Assembly: GCA_002342415.1 (NCBI GenBank)
Contig: DDPY01000019.1
Location: 8,380-72,379, forward strand
Direction: 5' to 3'
Length of the DNA: 64,000 nt
Origin: Prevotella sp. UBA2456
GTDB taxonomy: Bacteria > Bacteroidota > Bacteroidia > Bacteroidales > Bacteroidaceae
Shown here in pieces: positions 34,312 to 42,639 of the stretch. The notes under the pieces are model-generated. The model was not told the origin of the DNA. It was given only the letters and a program-made list of their open reading frames with translations, and did no database searches. The position numbers and the translations under genes are program-made. Position 1 is the first letter of the stretch, and the number at the start of each line of letters is the position of its first letter.

Positions 34312-34318
34312 ACACTGA
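33428..34318 (+). CDS. nadK: NAD kinase, copy B
   Basis: 296 residues, same motifs as copy A (GGDGTFLRT, NDVAILKRD, TPTGSTAYSLSVGG). Changes relative to copy A are Ala10Ser, Arg90His, Asp137Glu and a different last residue (His296). None touches a recognised catalytic motif, so the protein should be active. It has the duplicated nadK promoter at 33336-33366. The duplication ends 7 bp before its stop codon. Confidence 0.96.
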   Translation: MMTTRKLRFSIFGNTYQPKKSAFIQEILSCLSERKAEVLMERTFYEFLVDVQHLPITGVQVFDDSEFEADFAISMGGDGTFLRTASMVGHKEIPILGVNMGRLGFLADINVNDIEHTIAALYQEDYSVETRAVIQVETDGEPLQGYPCALNDVAILKRDNASMITIHACINGETLTTYQADGLIMSTPTGSTAYSLSVGGPIIVPGTHVFSLTAVAPHSLNVRPIVFSEDAVVDLTVETRSHNFLVALDGRSEKLPDSTRLTLRKAPYRVQVIKRSGTRYFHTLREKMMWGADQRH

Positions 34319-34367
34319 TTTTTTTGCGTGCCTGCAGATTTCTTTTTTCTTGGTAAGGAAAGTTCTG

Positions 34368-34446
34368 TACCCAACTTAGGTACTTATGTTTCCAAGTTGG
34401 GTACAGGTGTTTCTAAGTTGGGTACATATGTTTCCAACTTGGAAAC
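34368..34446. repeat. Array of 4 CCAAGTTGG-type palindromes, exact 21-bp period
   Basis: Core words start at 34371 (CCAACTTAGG), 34392 (CCAAGTTGGG), 34413 (CTAAGTTGGG) and 34434 (CCAACTTGGA). The 16-bp units, such as TTTCCAAGTTGGGTAC, are separated by 5-bp spacers (TTATG, AGGTG, ATATG). It begins 50 bp after nadK copy B. Confidence 0.92.
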
Positions 34447-34600
34447 ATAAAATTCATAGCTATCAAAATACTTTTTCCATTCGTGTCTGGGAAATGTTTC
34501 TCTCGTGCCAAGACGGTAGTTGCTTCGTGCCGGGCGTGCGTATATTTAATAAGGTGGAAATGTTAAAAGTGTGTTAAAGCGGAAAATAATGCCTGAAAAA

Positions 34601-34656
34601 TTTGGAGGGAACGTATATTTGTCGTACTTTTGCAGTGTACTATTAAAGTAGTACAC
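34601..34656 (+). promoter_or_regulatory. Promoter and palindromic operator of the YtrA-type ABC operon
   Basis: TTTG (34601-34604), 20 bp, TACTTTTG (34625-34632). At the predicted transcription start lies the perfect inverted repeat GTGTACTA (34635-34642) / TAGTACAC (34649-34656), 6-bp centre. Its position suits repression by the GntR-family protein encoded at 37193 in the same operon. As far as I recall, YtrA-type regulators of Firmicutes use operators of this TGTACTA form. Confidence 0.82.
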
Positions 34657-34691
34657 CGAGAAAGATAATTTTCAACCTAAATGATACGATT

Positions 34692-35507
34692 ATGATAGAC
34701 GTTAAAAACATTAGTTTCAAGTATGCAGGCCAGCGGGAGTTGGTCTTCGACGACTTCAGTCTTCGGCTGGAGCAAAACCGCATCTATGGTCTGCTGGGCA
34801 AGAACGGTACGGGCAAGTCGACCCTGCTCTACCTGATTGCAGGTCTGCTGCGCCCGAAGGCAGGTTCCGTTTTGTTCGACTCCGTCGCCACGTGCAAGAG
34901 GACGCCCGGCGTGCTGAGCGAGATGTTCCTCGTGCCTGAGGAGTTCGACCTGCCCGCTATGTCGCTCTCACAGTATGTCAGCATCAACGAGCCCTTCTAT
35001 CCGCGCTTCAGTCGCGAGGTGCTGGAGTCCTGTCTGAAGGACTTCGAACTCTCTACCGACCTGAGGTTGAACGCGCTGTCGATGGGACAGAAGAAGAAGG
35101 TCTTCATGGCCTTCGCGCTGGCCACCAATACCCGTCTCCTGCTGATGGACGAGCCAACCAACGGGCTCGACATCCCCTCGAAGACACAGTTCCGCAAGGT
35201 CATTGCCCAGTACATGACGGAGGAGCGCACACTCATCATCTCCACCCATCAGGTACATGACGTGGAGCAGCTGTTGGACCATATCCTTATCCTCTCGCCC
35301 CAGAAGTTGTTGCTTAACGCTTCGGTAGCCGAGATCCAGGAGAAATATACCTTCGAGTATCGCACGCCCGCCGAGATGGATGATGTACTCTATGCCGAAC
35401 CCTCGTTGCAGGGAAATGCTGTCGTTGCACCCCGCAAGGCCGGTGATGCTGAGACCCAGGTCAACCTGGAACTGCTGTTCAATGCAGTCAACGAAGGCAA
35501 GATATAA
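34692..35507 (+). CDS. ABC transporter ATP-binding protein (YtrB-like)
   Basis: 271 residues. Walker A GKNGTGKST (36-44), signature LSMGQKKKV (~127), Walker B LLLMDEPTNGLD (~150-160) and the switch His (ISTHQVHDVE) are intact. After ~210 a short C-terminal region is specific to this type. It is followed by two ABC-2-like permease genes and a GntR regulator, an arrangement like the ytr operons that respond to cell-wall-active compounds. The substrate is unknown. Confidence 0.92.
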   Translation: MIDVKNISFKYAGQRELVFDDFSLRLEQNRIYGLLGKNGTGKSTLLYLIAGLLRPKAGSVLFDSVATCKRTPGVLSEMFLVPEEFDLPAMSLSQYVSINEPFYPRFSREVLESCLKDFELSTDLRLNALSMGQKKKVFMAFALATNTRLLLMDEPTNGLDIPSKTQFRKVIAQYMTEERTLIISTHQVHDVEQLLDHILILSPQKLLLNASVAEIQEKYTFEYRTPAEMDDVLYAEPSLQGNAVVAPRKAGDAETQVNLELLFNAVNEGKI

Positions 35508-35539
35508 GACTACGAATTACACTAATTATACGAATTGTT

Positions 35540-36320
35540 ATGATTCAGTTTAATATACAAAGATTCGGAAAACTGGCCCGCTGGTCGCTGGTCAACGACA
35601 AGAAGTACTTCATCAAGAGCTTCTTGCAGGTCTTTGCCATCCTGACGTTCCTCTTTCTGTTCTTCACATGGGTGATGAACCGCGAGTCAGTGCGTAGCAG
35701 TATCAATGCCTATGAGACCTGCTCCATCACCGTGATAATCCTGTTTGGAACCACCTTCGTGCTGGGTTCTTCCTTTATGTTCTATAGTATGGAGGGCAAG
35801 CACGACATGCAGAACCTGATGATGCTGCCTGCCTCGAACCTGGAGAAATACCTGATGCGCTATGCCACGTGGATGCTCCTGTTGCCTCTTTATCTGGTGG
35901 CTTTGTTGGGATCCGACGCGTTGCAGTATGTCGTCAACCTGATGGTGGGTCACGAGCACGTCACCTTCGTCACCTCCACGTTGGTGGACAGCCTCAATCG
36001 TTTGTTCCAAACTGGAAGTACACAGCCATCTGCGCCATACGTTTCTGAACTCCCTGTTGTTGCTGGCCGTCTTGTTCCATTCGCTCTACGCCCTGGGAGC
36101 CACCTTCTTCCGCACCCGTAAGTTCAACTGGGTACCGACCACCCTCGTCATCATCCTGCTGAGTATCGTTCCTAACACTCAGGTGTCTCCTGCGGAAGCA
36201 ACGACAACAGATATACTCATCACCAACCTCGTGGCGCTCTGCTGGGTAGTCCTGAACTTCTGGCTTTCGTACAGGCTCTTCTGCCGTCAGCAGGTCATTG
36301 GTAAATTCATTAATTGGTAA
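35540..36320 (+). pseudogene. ABC-2-type permease gene, interrupted by two apparent frameshifts
   Basis: The first frame encodes a membrane protein (FGKLARWSLVNDKKYFIKSF, then LMMLPASNLEKYLMRY) related to the next gene, and is good to about 36007 (LVDSLNRLF). The next frame over, ~36007-36042, reads PNWKYTAICAIRF, aligning with SYNWFYVVMNIV of the paralogue. The third frame from ~36043 reads LNSLLLLAVLFHSLYALGATFF and on to the stop at 36320. Two missing single bases within ~36 bp would explain it. Restored length is ~260 residues. This may be a real inactivation or a sequencing/assembly error. Confidence 0.8.
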
Positions 36321-36324
36321 GGAT

Positions 36325-37212
36325 ATGAATACGTTTAGTTTCAATAGGTTTGGAAAGACGCTCTGTTGGGTGCTGTCAGTCAATCAGCGTCGAATGCTCT
36401 ACGCAGTGGTGGGCTCCATAGTAGGTGTGTTCGTAGGCGAAATGATATTGCTTAGACTGTCTAATCTTTACTCTCCTGTCATCATGTTGAACCAGTACGG
36501 ACAGGTAGGCGCTGCCCTCTTTGCATTGGTGTCGCTCATCCTGGTCAGCACCATCATGTCGAGTGTGAACGAGAAGCGCAAGCGCGAGGCTTTCCTCATG
36601 CTGCCCTCCTCCAATCTCGAAAAATTCCTCGCCCTGATGACCTACACCTCCGTCGTCTGTGTGCTGGGCGTCTTCCTGGCTTTCGTCTTGGGCGACAGTC
36701 TTCGCATGGCGTGGTTCTGGATCAGTGGGCCGTACACAGAGGCGAAGGTTTCGTATATAGGCGATCCAGTGGAATACTATTACTGGTGGTCGTCGGCCAT
36801 TCCCATGCTGGTGGATAATCTGACGCCTCATGTGTTGGATGCCTTTTCCTACAACTGGTTCTATGTGGTGATGAATATCGTCGTGATTGCTGCCATTGCC
36901 GTGTGGACACATTCGCTCCTGATTATCGGCGGGACGCTGTTGCGCAAGTATTCGTTCGTCATATCTTGTATAGTGTTTATCGTGTTCTGGGTGATTTTTG
37001 GAAAGACGATGCAATATTTCGAACTCTCTATGTTTACATCTACTTGGGAGAATGAACGTTACGTGTCTGGCGAGGTTGGCATCCCGGCCTATATCCTCGC
37101 CGTCCTGCTCCCCCTGTTTGCTGTCTTCAACTACTGGGCGTCGTTCCGCATCTTCAAGAATTTCCAACTGATTACTAATAAATGGTTGAACTATGACTTT
37201 CACAAACGATAA
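36325..37212 (+). CDS. ABC-2-type permease, paralogue of the preceding gene
   Basis: 295 residues from the ATG at 36325, which has AAGGAT just upstream; an upstream in-frame start at 36298 would overlap the previous reading frame. About six membrane segments. The N-terminus (SFNRFGKTLCWVLSVNQRRML) and the EAFLMLPSSNLEKFLALM motif match the broken gene before it (LMMLPASNLEKYLMRY), so the two probably form a heterodimer with the ATPase at 34692. The stop overlaps the GntR start by 20 bp. Confidence 0.88.
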   Translation: MNTFSFNRFGKTLCWVLSVNQRRMLYAVVGSIVGVFVGEMILLRLSNLYSPVIMLNQYGQVGAALFALVSLILVSTIMSSVNEKRKREAFLMLPSSNLEKFLALMTYTSVVCVLGVFLAFVLGDSLRMAWFWISGPYTEAKVSYIGDPVEYYYWWSSAIPMLVDNLTPHVLDAFSYNWFYVVMNIVVIAAIAVWTHSLLIIGGTLLRKYSFVISCIVFIVFWVIFGKTMQYFELSMFTSTWENERYVSGEVGIPAYILAVLLPLFAVFNYWASFRIFKNFQLITNKWLNYDFHKR

Positions 37213-37543
37213 AGCAATCTACCTGCAGATGGCGGACCGCCTCTGCGACGAGATACTGGCAGGTACGTACAAGGAGGACGACCGCATTCCAAGCGTCCGC
37301 GAGTATGCCGTCCTGCTACAGGTGAACACCAACACGGCTGTCAAGGCCTACGACGAGCTGGCTCGCGCGAACATTATATATAATAAGCGCGGACTGGGAT
37401 ACTTTGTCTCGCCAGGTGCCAAAGAGCAGATACTGACGGAGCGTCGTCGCGACTTCGTGAACAACCGACTGCCAGAGCTCTTCCGGCAGATGCGCCTGCT
37501 GGGCATCGGCATCGAGGAGGTTTGCAAGGCGTGGGAACAGTAA
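37193..37543 (+). CDS. GntR-family regulator, YtrA/YhcF subfamily
   Basis: 116 residues: an N-terminal winged helix (IYLQMADRLCDEILAGTYKEDDRIPSVREYAVLLQVNTNTAVKAYDEL) and only ~40 further residues, the short form typical of YtrA-type GntR proteins that lack a large ligand domain. It is the last gene of the ABC operon and probably autoregulates it through the palindrome at 34635-34656. A new -7 box, TACCTTTG (37603-37610), starts the next transcription unit. Confidence 0.93.
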   Translation: MTFTNDKAIYLQMADRLCDEILAGTYKEDDRIPSVREYAVLLQVNTNTAVKAYDELARANIIYNKRGLGYFVSPGAKEQILTERRRDFVNNRLPELFRQMRLLGIGIEEVCKAWEQ

Positions 37544-37636
37544 TTTCGCAGGCAGAATGATAAAATATCGTCAGAATATGCCGTAGTCTGCAACTTTCTG
37601 ACTACCTTTGTCGTCGAATAGACAAAACCCAACCGC

Positions 37637-38302
37637 ATGATTCACTTAAAGGACATACACAAGACCTATCAGGGCGCTCAGCCGCTGCACGTGCTGAAGG
37701 GCATCACCCTCGACATCGAGCAGGGCGAATTTGTCTCCATCATGGGGGCGTCGGGGTCGGGCAAGAGTACCTTATTAAATATATTAGGTATCCTGGACAA
37801 CTACGACTCCGGCACCTACGAACTGAATGGGGTGCCCATCTGGAACCTCAGCGAGAGCAAGGCCGCCGAGTACCGCAATCACATGATAGGCTTTATCTTC
37901 CAGTCGTTCAACCTCATCTCGTTCAAGACGGCTGTCGAGAACGTAGAGCTTCCCTTGTTCTATCAGGGAGTATCGCGCAAGAAGCGCCACCAGCTCGCAC
38001 TGGAATATCTGGAGCGGTTGGGACTGCTACAGTGGGCCGAGCACTATCCCAACGAGCTCTCGGGTGGTCAGCGCCAGCGCGTGGCCATCGCCCGTGCGCT
38101 CATCACCAAGCCCCAGATGATTCTGGCCGACGAGCCTACGGGAGCACTCGACTCCAAGACCTCTGTCGATGTGATGCAGCTGCTGAAGCAGCTCAATCGC
38201 GACGAGGGTATCACGCAGGTCATCGTCACCCACGACCCAGGCGTGGCCGAACAGACCAACCGTGTCATCCGCATCAAGGACGGACTCATTTCTAATGCAT
38301 AA
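37637..38302 (+). CDS. ABC exporter ATP-binding protein (MacB/LolD type)
   Basis: 221 residues with Walker A GASGSGKST, signature LSGGQRQRVAIARAL and Walker B ILADEPTGALDSKT, the MacB/LolD class that drives FtsX-like permeases. First of four genes (ATPase, two permeases, periplasmic adaptor) forming a tripartite-type exporter. A TACCTTTG -7 element lies 27 bp upstream. Confidence 0.94.
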   Translation: MIHLKDIHKTYQGAQPLHVLKGITLDIEQGEFVSIMGASGSGKSTLLNILGILDNYDSGTYELNGVPIWNLSESKAAEYRNHMIGFIFQSFNLISFKTAVENVELPLFYQGVSRKKRHQLALEYLERLGLLQWAEHYPNELSGGQRQRVAIARALITKPQMILADEPTGALDSKTSVDVMQLLKQLNRDEGITQVIVTHDPGVAEQTNRVIRIKDGLISNA

Positions 38303-38319
38303 TTAAGCATTAAAAAGAG

Positions 38320-39573
38320 ATGGAACTGCTGAAGGAAATATCGCAAACGGCAAAGCGCAATAAGCTCCGTACGGCCCTGACGGGCTTTGCGGTGGCGTGG
38401 GGCATTTTCATGCTCATCGTACTGTTGGGTGCGGGCAACGGGCTTATCAACGCTCAACTGCGCCAGTCGGAGCGTTTCCTGTCTAACTCGATGGTGGTCT
38501 TCGGAGGGCGCACTTCAAAGGCCTATCAGGGACTCAAGGAGGGCCGTCGCATCAATCTGCAGACGCGCGATGTGACGACCACCGATACTGAATTCCGACA
38601 TGTCATCGACGAGGTGGGTGCCACCTACGACGTGTCTACCACCATCACCCACGGGCAGGAGTATATCAGCACGACGGTGGTGGGAGTCTATCCCAACCAT
38701 ACCAAGGTCGATAAGATGGAGATACTCTACGGGCGGTTCATCAATAACATTGACTTGAAGGAGAAGCGCAAGGTGCTGGTGCTCAGCAATAAGCAGGCCA
38801 AGGAACTGGAGCGGAAAGACAGCCGCTCGCTGCTGGGCAACTATGTCAAGGTGGGCAATTTCGCCTTCAAGGTGGTAGGCATCTATAAGGACGACGAAAA
38901 CGGGCAGTCGGATGCCTATTCCTCCTATTCTGCCATCAAGGGCATCTTCGGAGCCAACACCGATAATGCGGGCTCCATCGAGTTTACCTTTCACGGGCTG
39001 CCCACCGAGCAGGCCAATGAGCAGTTTGAGCACGACTATCGCCAACGCCTGAATGCCAACCATCAGGCTCATCCGGATGACGAGAGCAGCATCTGGCTGT
39101 GGAACCGCTATACGCAGAACATGCAGATGGAGCAGGGCATAGGCATCATCCGTACCGCCCTGTGGATAGTGGGACTCTTCACCCTGCTGTCGGGCATCGT
39201 CGGCGTGTCGAACATCATGCTCATCACCGTCAAGGAGCGCACCCACGAATTTGGCATCCGCAAGGCCATCGGAGCCAAGCCCTGGAGCATCCTCCGGCTG
39301 ATTATCACCGAGAGCGTCATCATCACCACCTTCTTCGGCTATATCGGCATGGTGCTGGGCGTGATGGCCAACGAGTATATGGATGCCACCCTGGGGCACG
39401 ATACCATCGATACGGGATTGTTCCAGGCCACCATGTTCGTCGACCCCACCGTAGGACTGGATATCTGTTTCGAGGCGACAATGGTGATGGTCATTGCTGG
39501 TACGCTGGCTGGGCTCATCCCCGCCTTCAAGGCAAGCAGGATACGCCCCATCGAGGCGCTGAGAGCAGACTAG
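38320..39573 (+). CDS. MacB-like ABC permease 1
   Basis: 417 residues. One N-terminal helix (~20-40), a ~220-residue periplasmic domain (MacB_PCD type) and three C-terminal helices of the FtsX domain (GLFTLLSGIVGVSNIMLITVKERTHEFGIRKAIGA is the diagnostic motif). The stop codon TAG at 39571-39573 is part of the first ACTAGT word of the repeat array that follows. Confidence 0.93.
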   Translation: MELLKEISQTAKRNKLRTALTGFAVAWGIFMLIVLLGAGNGLINAQLRQSERFLSNSMVVFGGRTSKAYQGLKEGRRINLQTRDVTTTDTEFRHVIDEVGATYDVSTTITHGQEYISTTVVGVYPNHTKVDKMEILYGRFINNIDLKEKRKVLVLSNKQAKELERKDSRSLLGNYVKVGNFAFKVVGIYKDDENGQSDAYSSYSAIKGIFGANTDNAGSIEFTFHGLPTEQANEQFEHDYRQRLNANHQAHPDDESSIWLWNRYTQNMQMEQGIGIIRTALWIVGLFTLLSGIVGVSNIMLITVKERTHEFGIRKAIGAKPWSILRLIITESVIITTFFGYIGMVLGVMANEYMDATLGHDTIDTGLFQATMFVDPTVGLDICFEATMVMVIAGTLAGLIPAFKASRIRPIEALRAD

Positions 39574-39611
39574 TATAAACTAGTTAAAACTAGTCAAACT
39601 AGTAACACTAG
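39569..39611. repeat. Five ACTAGT words at 9-10 bp spacing between the two permease genes
   Basis: ACTAGT starts at 39569, 39579, 39589 and 39598, with a partial ACTAG at 39607. It fills the whole gap between the permease genes and supplies the stop codon of the first one. Confidence 0.9.
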
Positions 39612-39619
39612 AAAAGAAT

Positions 39620-40876
39620 ATGAGAATAGACATAGATTCATATCGCGAAATCCTGGACACGCTGACTCGCAACAAGTCGCGCTCCTTCCTGACGGGCTTT
39701 GGCGTCTTCTGGGGAGTCTTCATGCTGGTGGCGCTTATCGGCGGCGGGCAGGGACTGAAGGAGATGCTGAACAAGAACTTTGAAGGTTTCGCCCAAAACA
39801 CAGCCTTCGTATGGGCGCAGCAGACCACCAAGGCCTATAAGGGCTTCCGTAAGGGACGCTGGTGGGCGATGGACTATAAGGACATCGAGCGGCTGCGCCA
39901 GCGCGTGCCTGAGTTGAACGCTGTCGCCCCCGTCTTGTTTGGCGCTTGGGGTACATCGAATACGGCCTACTATGGTGACCAGAAGACTCAGCCGCGCATC
40001 CAGGGTGTCACACCCGACTATGCCGACATCGTTGCCCCGCGCATGTATTACGGCCGCTATATCAACGATATGGATTTGCAGCAGCACCGCAAGGTGTGCG
40101 TGTTGGGCAAGAAGATATACAAAGACCTCTTCAAGGATGGTGGCGACCCCTGCGGCAAGAGCATCCGCATCGACTCTACCTACTATCAGGTGATTGGCGT
40201 GGACTACAATGCCAGCGGGGGCATGAACTTCAACGGGAGAGCCGAGGAGAAGATCACCCTGCCGCTGACGCTGGTGCAGCAGACCTATAATCGCGGCAAC
40301 GAGGTCGACATGATAGCCGTTACGGGTCGTCAGGGGGTGGTGATGAGCCGGCTGGCTCCCCGCATCCGCGAGACGATAGCCCGCAAGCACCTCATCGACC
40401 CTACCGACGAGCAGGGCGTGATGGTGTTCAATACGGAGGTGTTGTTCCAGCTGCTCGACGGCCTCTTCCGAGGTGTCAACTTCCTCATCTGGCTTGTCGG
40501 ACTGGGCACGTTGCTGGCGGGAGCCATCGGTGTCAGCAACATCATGATGGTCACCGTGCGCGAGCGCACTACGGAGATAGGCATCCGTCGTGCCATTGGT
40601 GCTACGCCGCGCATGATTCTCTCGCAGATCATCTCTGAGAGCATCGTACTCACGCTGGTGGCGGGCATGTCGGGAATACTCTTCGGAGTGCTCATCCTGC
40701 AGATGCTGGAGTTGGCCAATACGGAGGATGGCATCCTGCAGGCACACTTCCAGGTAGGCTTCTGGACAGCACTGTCTGCCGCCCTTGCCGTCTCGGCGAT
40801 GGGTGTGCTGGCAGGACTGGCTCCTGCCGCCCGCGCGATGAGCATCAAGCCCGTCGACGCGATGCGCGATGAATAA
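39620..40876 (+). CDS. MacB-like ABC permease 2
   Basis: 418 residues with the same layout as the preceding permease: N-terminal helix, periplasmic domain, then FtsX helices with GAIGVSNIMMVTVRERTTEIGIRRAIGA. The two permeases are paralogues and likely form a heterodimer on the ATPase at 37637. The gap after it holds a second ACTAGT array. Confidence 0.93.
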   Translation: MRIDIDSYREILDTLTRNKSRSFLTGFGVFWGVFMLVALIGGGQGLKEMLNKNFEGFAQNTAFVWAQQTTKAYKGFRKGRWWAMDYKDIERLRQRVPELNAVAPVLFGAWGTSNTAYYGDQKTQPRIQGVTPDYADIVAPRMYYGRYINDMDLQQHRKVCVLGKKIYKDLFKDGGDPCGKSIRIDSTYYQVIGVDYNASGGMNFNGRAEEKITLPLTLVQQTYNRGNEVDMIAVTGRQGVVMSRLAPRIRETIARKHLIDPTDEQGVMVFNTEVLFQLLDGLFRGVNFLIWLVGLGTLLAGAIGVSNIMMVTVRERTTEIGIRRAIGATPRMILSQIISESIVLTLVAGMSGILFGVLILQMLELANTEDGILQAHFQVGFWTALSAALAVSAMGVLAGLAPAARAMSIKPVDAMRDE

Positions 40877-40893
40877 GGGGCAAGCCCAATAAA

Positions 40894-40928
40894 CCTAGTT
40901 AGAACTAGTACCAACTAGTCAAAACTAG
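40894..40928. repeat. Four ACTAGT words, exact 10-bp period, before the adaptor gene
   Basis: CCTAGT at 40894, ACTAGT at 40904 and 40914, ACTAG at 40924. It is the same word as in the preceding intergenic gap of this operon and is found nowhere else as an array in the window. Confidence 0.88.
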
Positions 40929-40962
40929 AAAAACAACGAAATAACGAAAACAAAAAAATAAT

Positions 40963-42069
40963 ATGAAGAAGTACAGAAAGCTTATCATTGCAGCGCTGAT
41001 AGCGCTGGTGTTCATCGGGACCTTCGTGTTTCTGTGGAGGAAGAGTCAGCCGCAGGAGGTGGTGTACAACGAGTTCGCCCCGGCGGTGAACGATGTGCGC
41101 AAGACGACCATCATCACGGGCAAGATAGAGCCCAGGAACGAGGTGAACATCAAACCCCAGATATCGGGTATCATCACCGAACTGATGAAGGAGCCCGGCC
41201 AGTATGTCCAGCAGGGCGAGGTTATTGCCCGCGTGAAGGTCATTCCCGACATGGGGCAGCTCTCCTCGGCTGAGGCCCGCGTGCGTCTGGCTGGCATCAA
41301 CCTGAAGCAGGCTCAGGTCGACTACGACCGCGAGCAGGCGCTCTACGACAAGCAGCTGGTGTCGGCCGACGAGTTTGAGAAGATTCGCCAGAAGCTGCAT
41401 CAGGCCAAGGAGGAGCTGACGGCCGCCCAGGATGCGCTCCAGGTGGTGCGCGACGGTGTGTCGAAAAGCAATGCCTCGGCCTCGTCGACGCTCGTCCGCA
41501 GCACCATCAGCGGTGTCATCCTCGATGTCCCCGTCAAGGTGGGCAACTCCGTCATCCTCAGCAACACCTTCAACGACGGTACCACCATTGCCTCTGTTGC
41601 CAACATGAACGACCTCATCTTCCGAGGGAATATCGACGAGACGGAGGTGGGACAGCTGGTGAGCGGCATGCCGATGAAGATTACCATCGGTGCGCTGCAG
41701 GACCTGAAGTTTGATGCCGCCCTGGAGTATATCTCGCCCAAGGCTGTCGAGAGCAACGGCGCCAACCAGTTCGAGATCAAGGCTGCCGTCCATGTGGCCA
41801 AGGACGACAAGCTGCGCTCGGGCTATTCCGCCAATGCCGAGATTGTGCTGGCCGAGGTGCAGAAGGCGCTCACCATTCCCGAGAGTGCCATCGAGTTCTC
41901 GGGCGACTCCACCTTTGTATATGTCATAAAAGGTGAGGGCGAGGAGAAAACCTACCATCGCCAGCCCGTCGTCACCGGACTCTCGGACGGCGTGAACATC
42001 GAGATCAAGAAGGGCCTCACGGCCAAGGACAAAATTCGCGGCCCAGAGCTGATAGCCGAGGAGAAATAA
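40963..42069 (+). CDS. Periplasmic adaptor (HlyD/MacA family)
   Basis: 368 residues. An N-terminal membrane anchor (~5-25) precedes a split biotinyl-lipoyl domain (GIITELMKEPGQYVQQGEVIARV, ISGVILDVPVKVGNSV), a coiled-coil hairpin between the halves (KQAQVDYDREQALYDKQLVSADEFEK), and beta-barrel and membrane-proximal domains (FVYVIKGEGEEKTYHRQPVVTGLSDGVNIEIKKGL). It links the inner-membrane ABC exporter to an outer-membrane channel, which is not encoded here. msrA follows 50 bp downstream. Confidence 0.94.
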   Translation: MKKYRKLIIAALIALVFIGTFVFLWRKSQPQEVVYNEFAPAVNDVRKTTIITGKIEPRNEVNIKPQISGIITELMKEPGQYVQQGEVIARVKVIPDMGQLSSAEARVRLAGINLKQAQVDYDREQALYDKQLVSADEFEKIRQKLHQAKEELTAAQDALQVVRDGVSKSNASASSTLVRSTISGVILDVPVKVGNSVILSNTFNDGTTIASVANMNDLIFRGNIDETEVGQLVSGMPMKITIGALQDLKFDAALEYISPKAVESNGANQFEIKAAVHVAKDDKLRSGYSANAEIVLAEVQKALTIPESAIEFSGDSTFVYVIKGEGEEKTYHRQPVVTGLSDGVNIEIKKGLTAKDKIRGPELIAEEK

Positions 42070-42119
42070 GGATCACTACGTTTGCACCGTAATAGAAACA
42101 AACTTCAAGAAATATAGCG

Positions 42120-42638
42120 ATGACAACAAAAGACATTTACCTCGCAGGAGGTTGCTTCTGGGGGACAGAACATTACTTCAAACAGATAGAGGGTGTGGTG
42201 GATACCGAGGTGGGGTTTGCCAACGGCCACACGGAGAATCCCACCTATAAAGAGGTGTACACCGACGAGACGGGATATGCCGAGACGGTGCATGTGAGAT
42301 ACGCGCCCGATGTGGTGAGCCTCGAGTTTCTGCTGCGGATGTTTTTCATGGCCATAGACCCCACGAGCCTGAACAAGCAGGGCCACGACGAAGGCACCCG
42401 CTATCGCACGGGAATCTATTACAGCGATGTCGCCGACCTGCCCGTCATCAACGCGGTGTACGACGACGAACAGCGGCACTATGACCAGCCGCTGGCAGTG
42501 GAGCGGCGGCCACTGGAGCGTTTCTATACCGCTGAGGAGTACCATCAGGACTATCTCGACAAGAATCCCACTGGCTATTGTCATCTGCCCGAGTCGCTCT
42601 TCGAGTTTGCCCGTCAGGCCAAGGCCAACCATGAGTAA
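42120..42638 (+). CDS. msrA: Peptide methionine-S-sulfoxide reductase A
   Basis: 172 residues. The catalytic motif GGCFWG (nucleophile Cys12), EVGFANGHTENPTYKEV and GTRYRTGIYY are all conserved. It reduces the S epimer of methionine sulfoxide in proteins. It lies in the same direction after the exporter genes, so stress-linked co-expression is possible. No MsrB domain is fused. A palindromic array starts 2 bp after its stop. Confidence 0.96.
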   Translation: MTTKDIYLAGGCFWGTEHYFKQIEGVVDTEVGFANGHTENPTYKEVYTDETGYAETVHVRYAPDVVSLEFLLRMFFMAIDPTSLNKQGHDEGTRYRTGIYYSDVADLPVINAVYDDEQRHYDQPLAVERRPLERFYTAEEYHQDYLDKNPTGYCHLPESLFEFARQAKANHE

Positions 42639-42639
42639 C

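Larger units (their letters stand above)
34319..34691. other. 373-bp gap: palindromic array, then promoter and operator of the ABC operon
   Basis: Holds the 21-bp-period array (34368-34446), about 150 bp with no feature I can name (34447-34600), and the promoter/operator at 34601-34656. An open frame over the array (34386-34577) is a by-product of the 21-bp period and not a gene. Confidence 0.7.

Noticed and set aside
34386..34577. Open frame with a 7-residue near-repeat (VFLSWVH, MFPTWKH)
   Set aside because: It is a by-product of the 21-bp array (7 codons per unit) and loses its pattern right after the array; no start signal.
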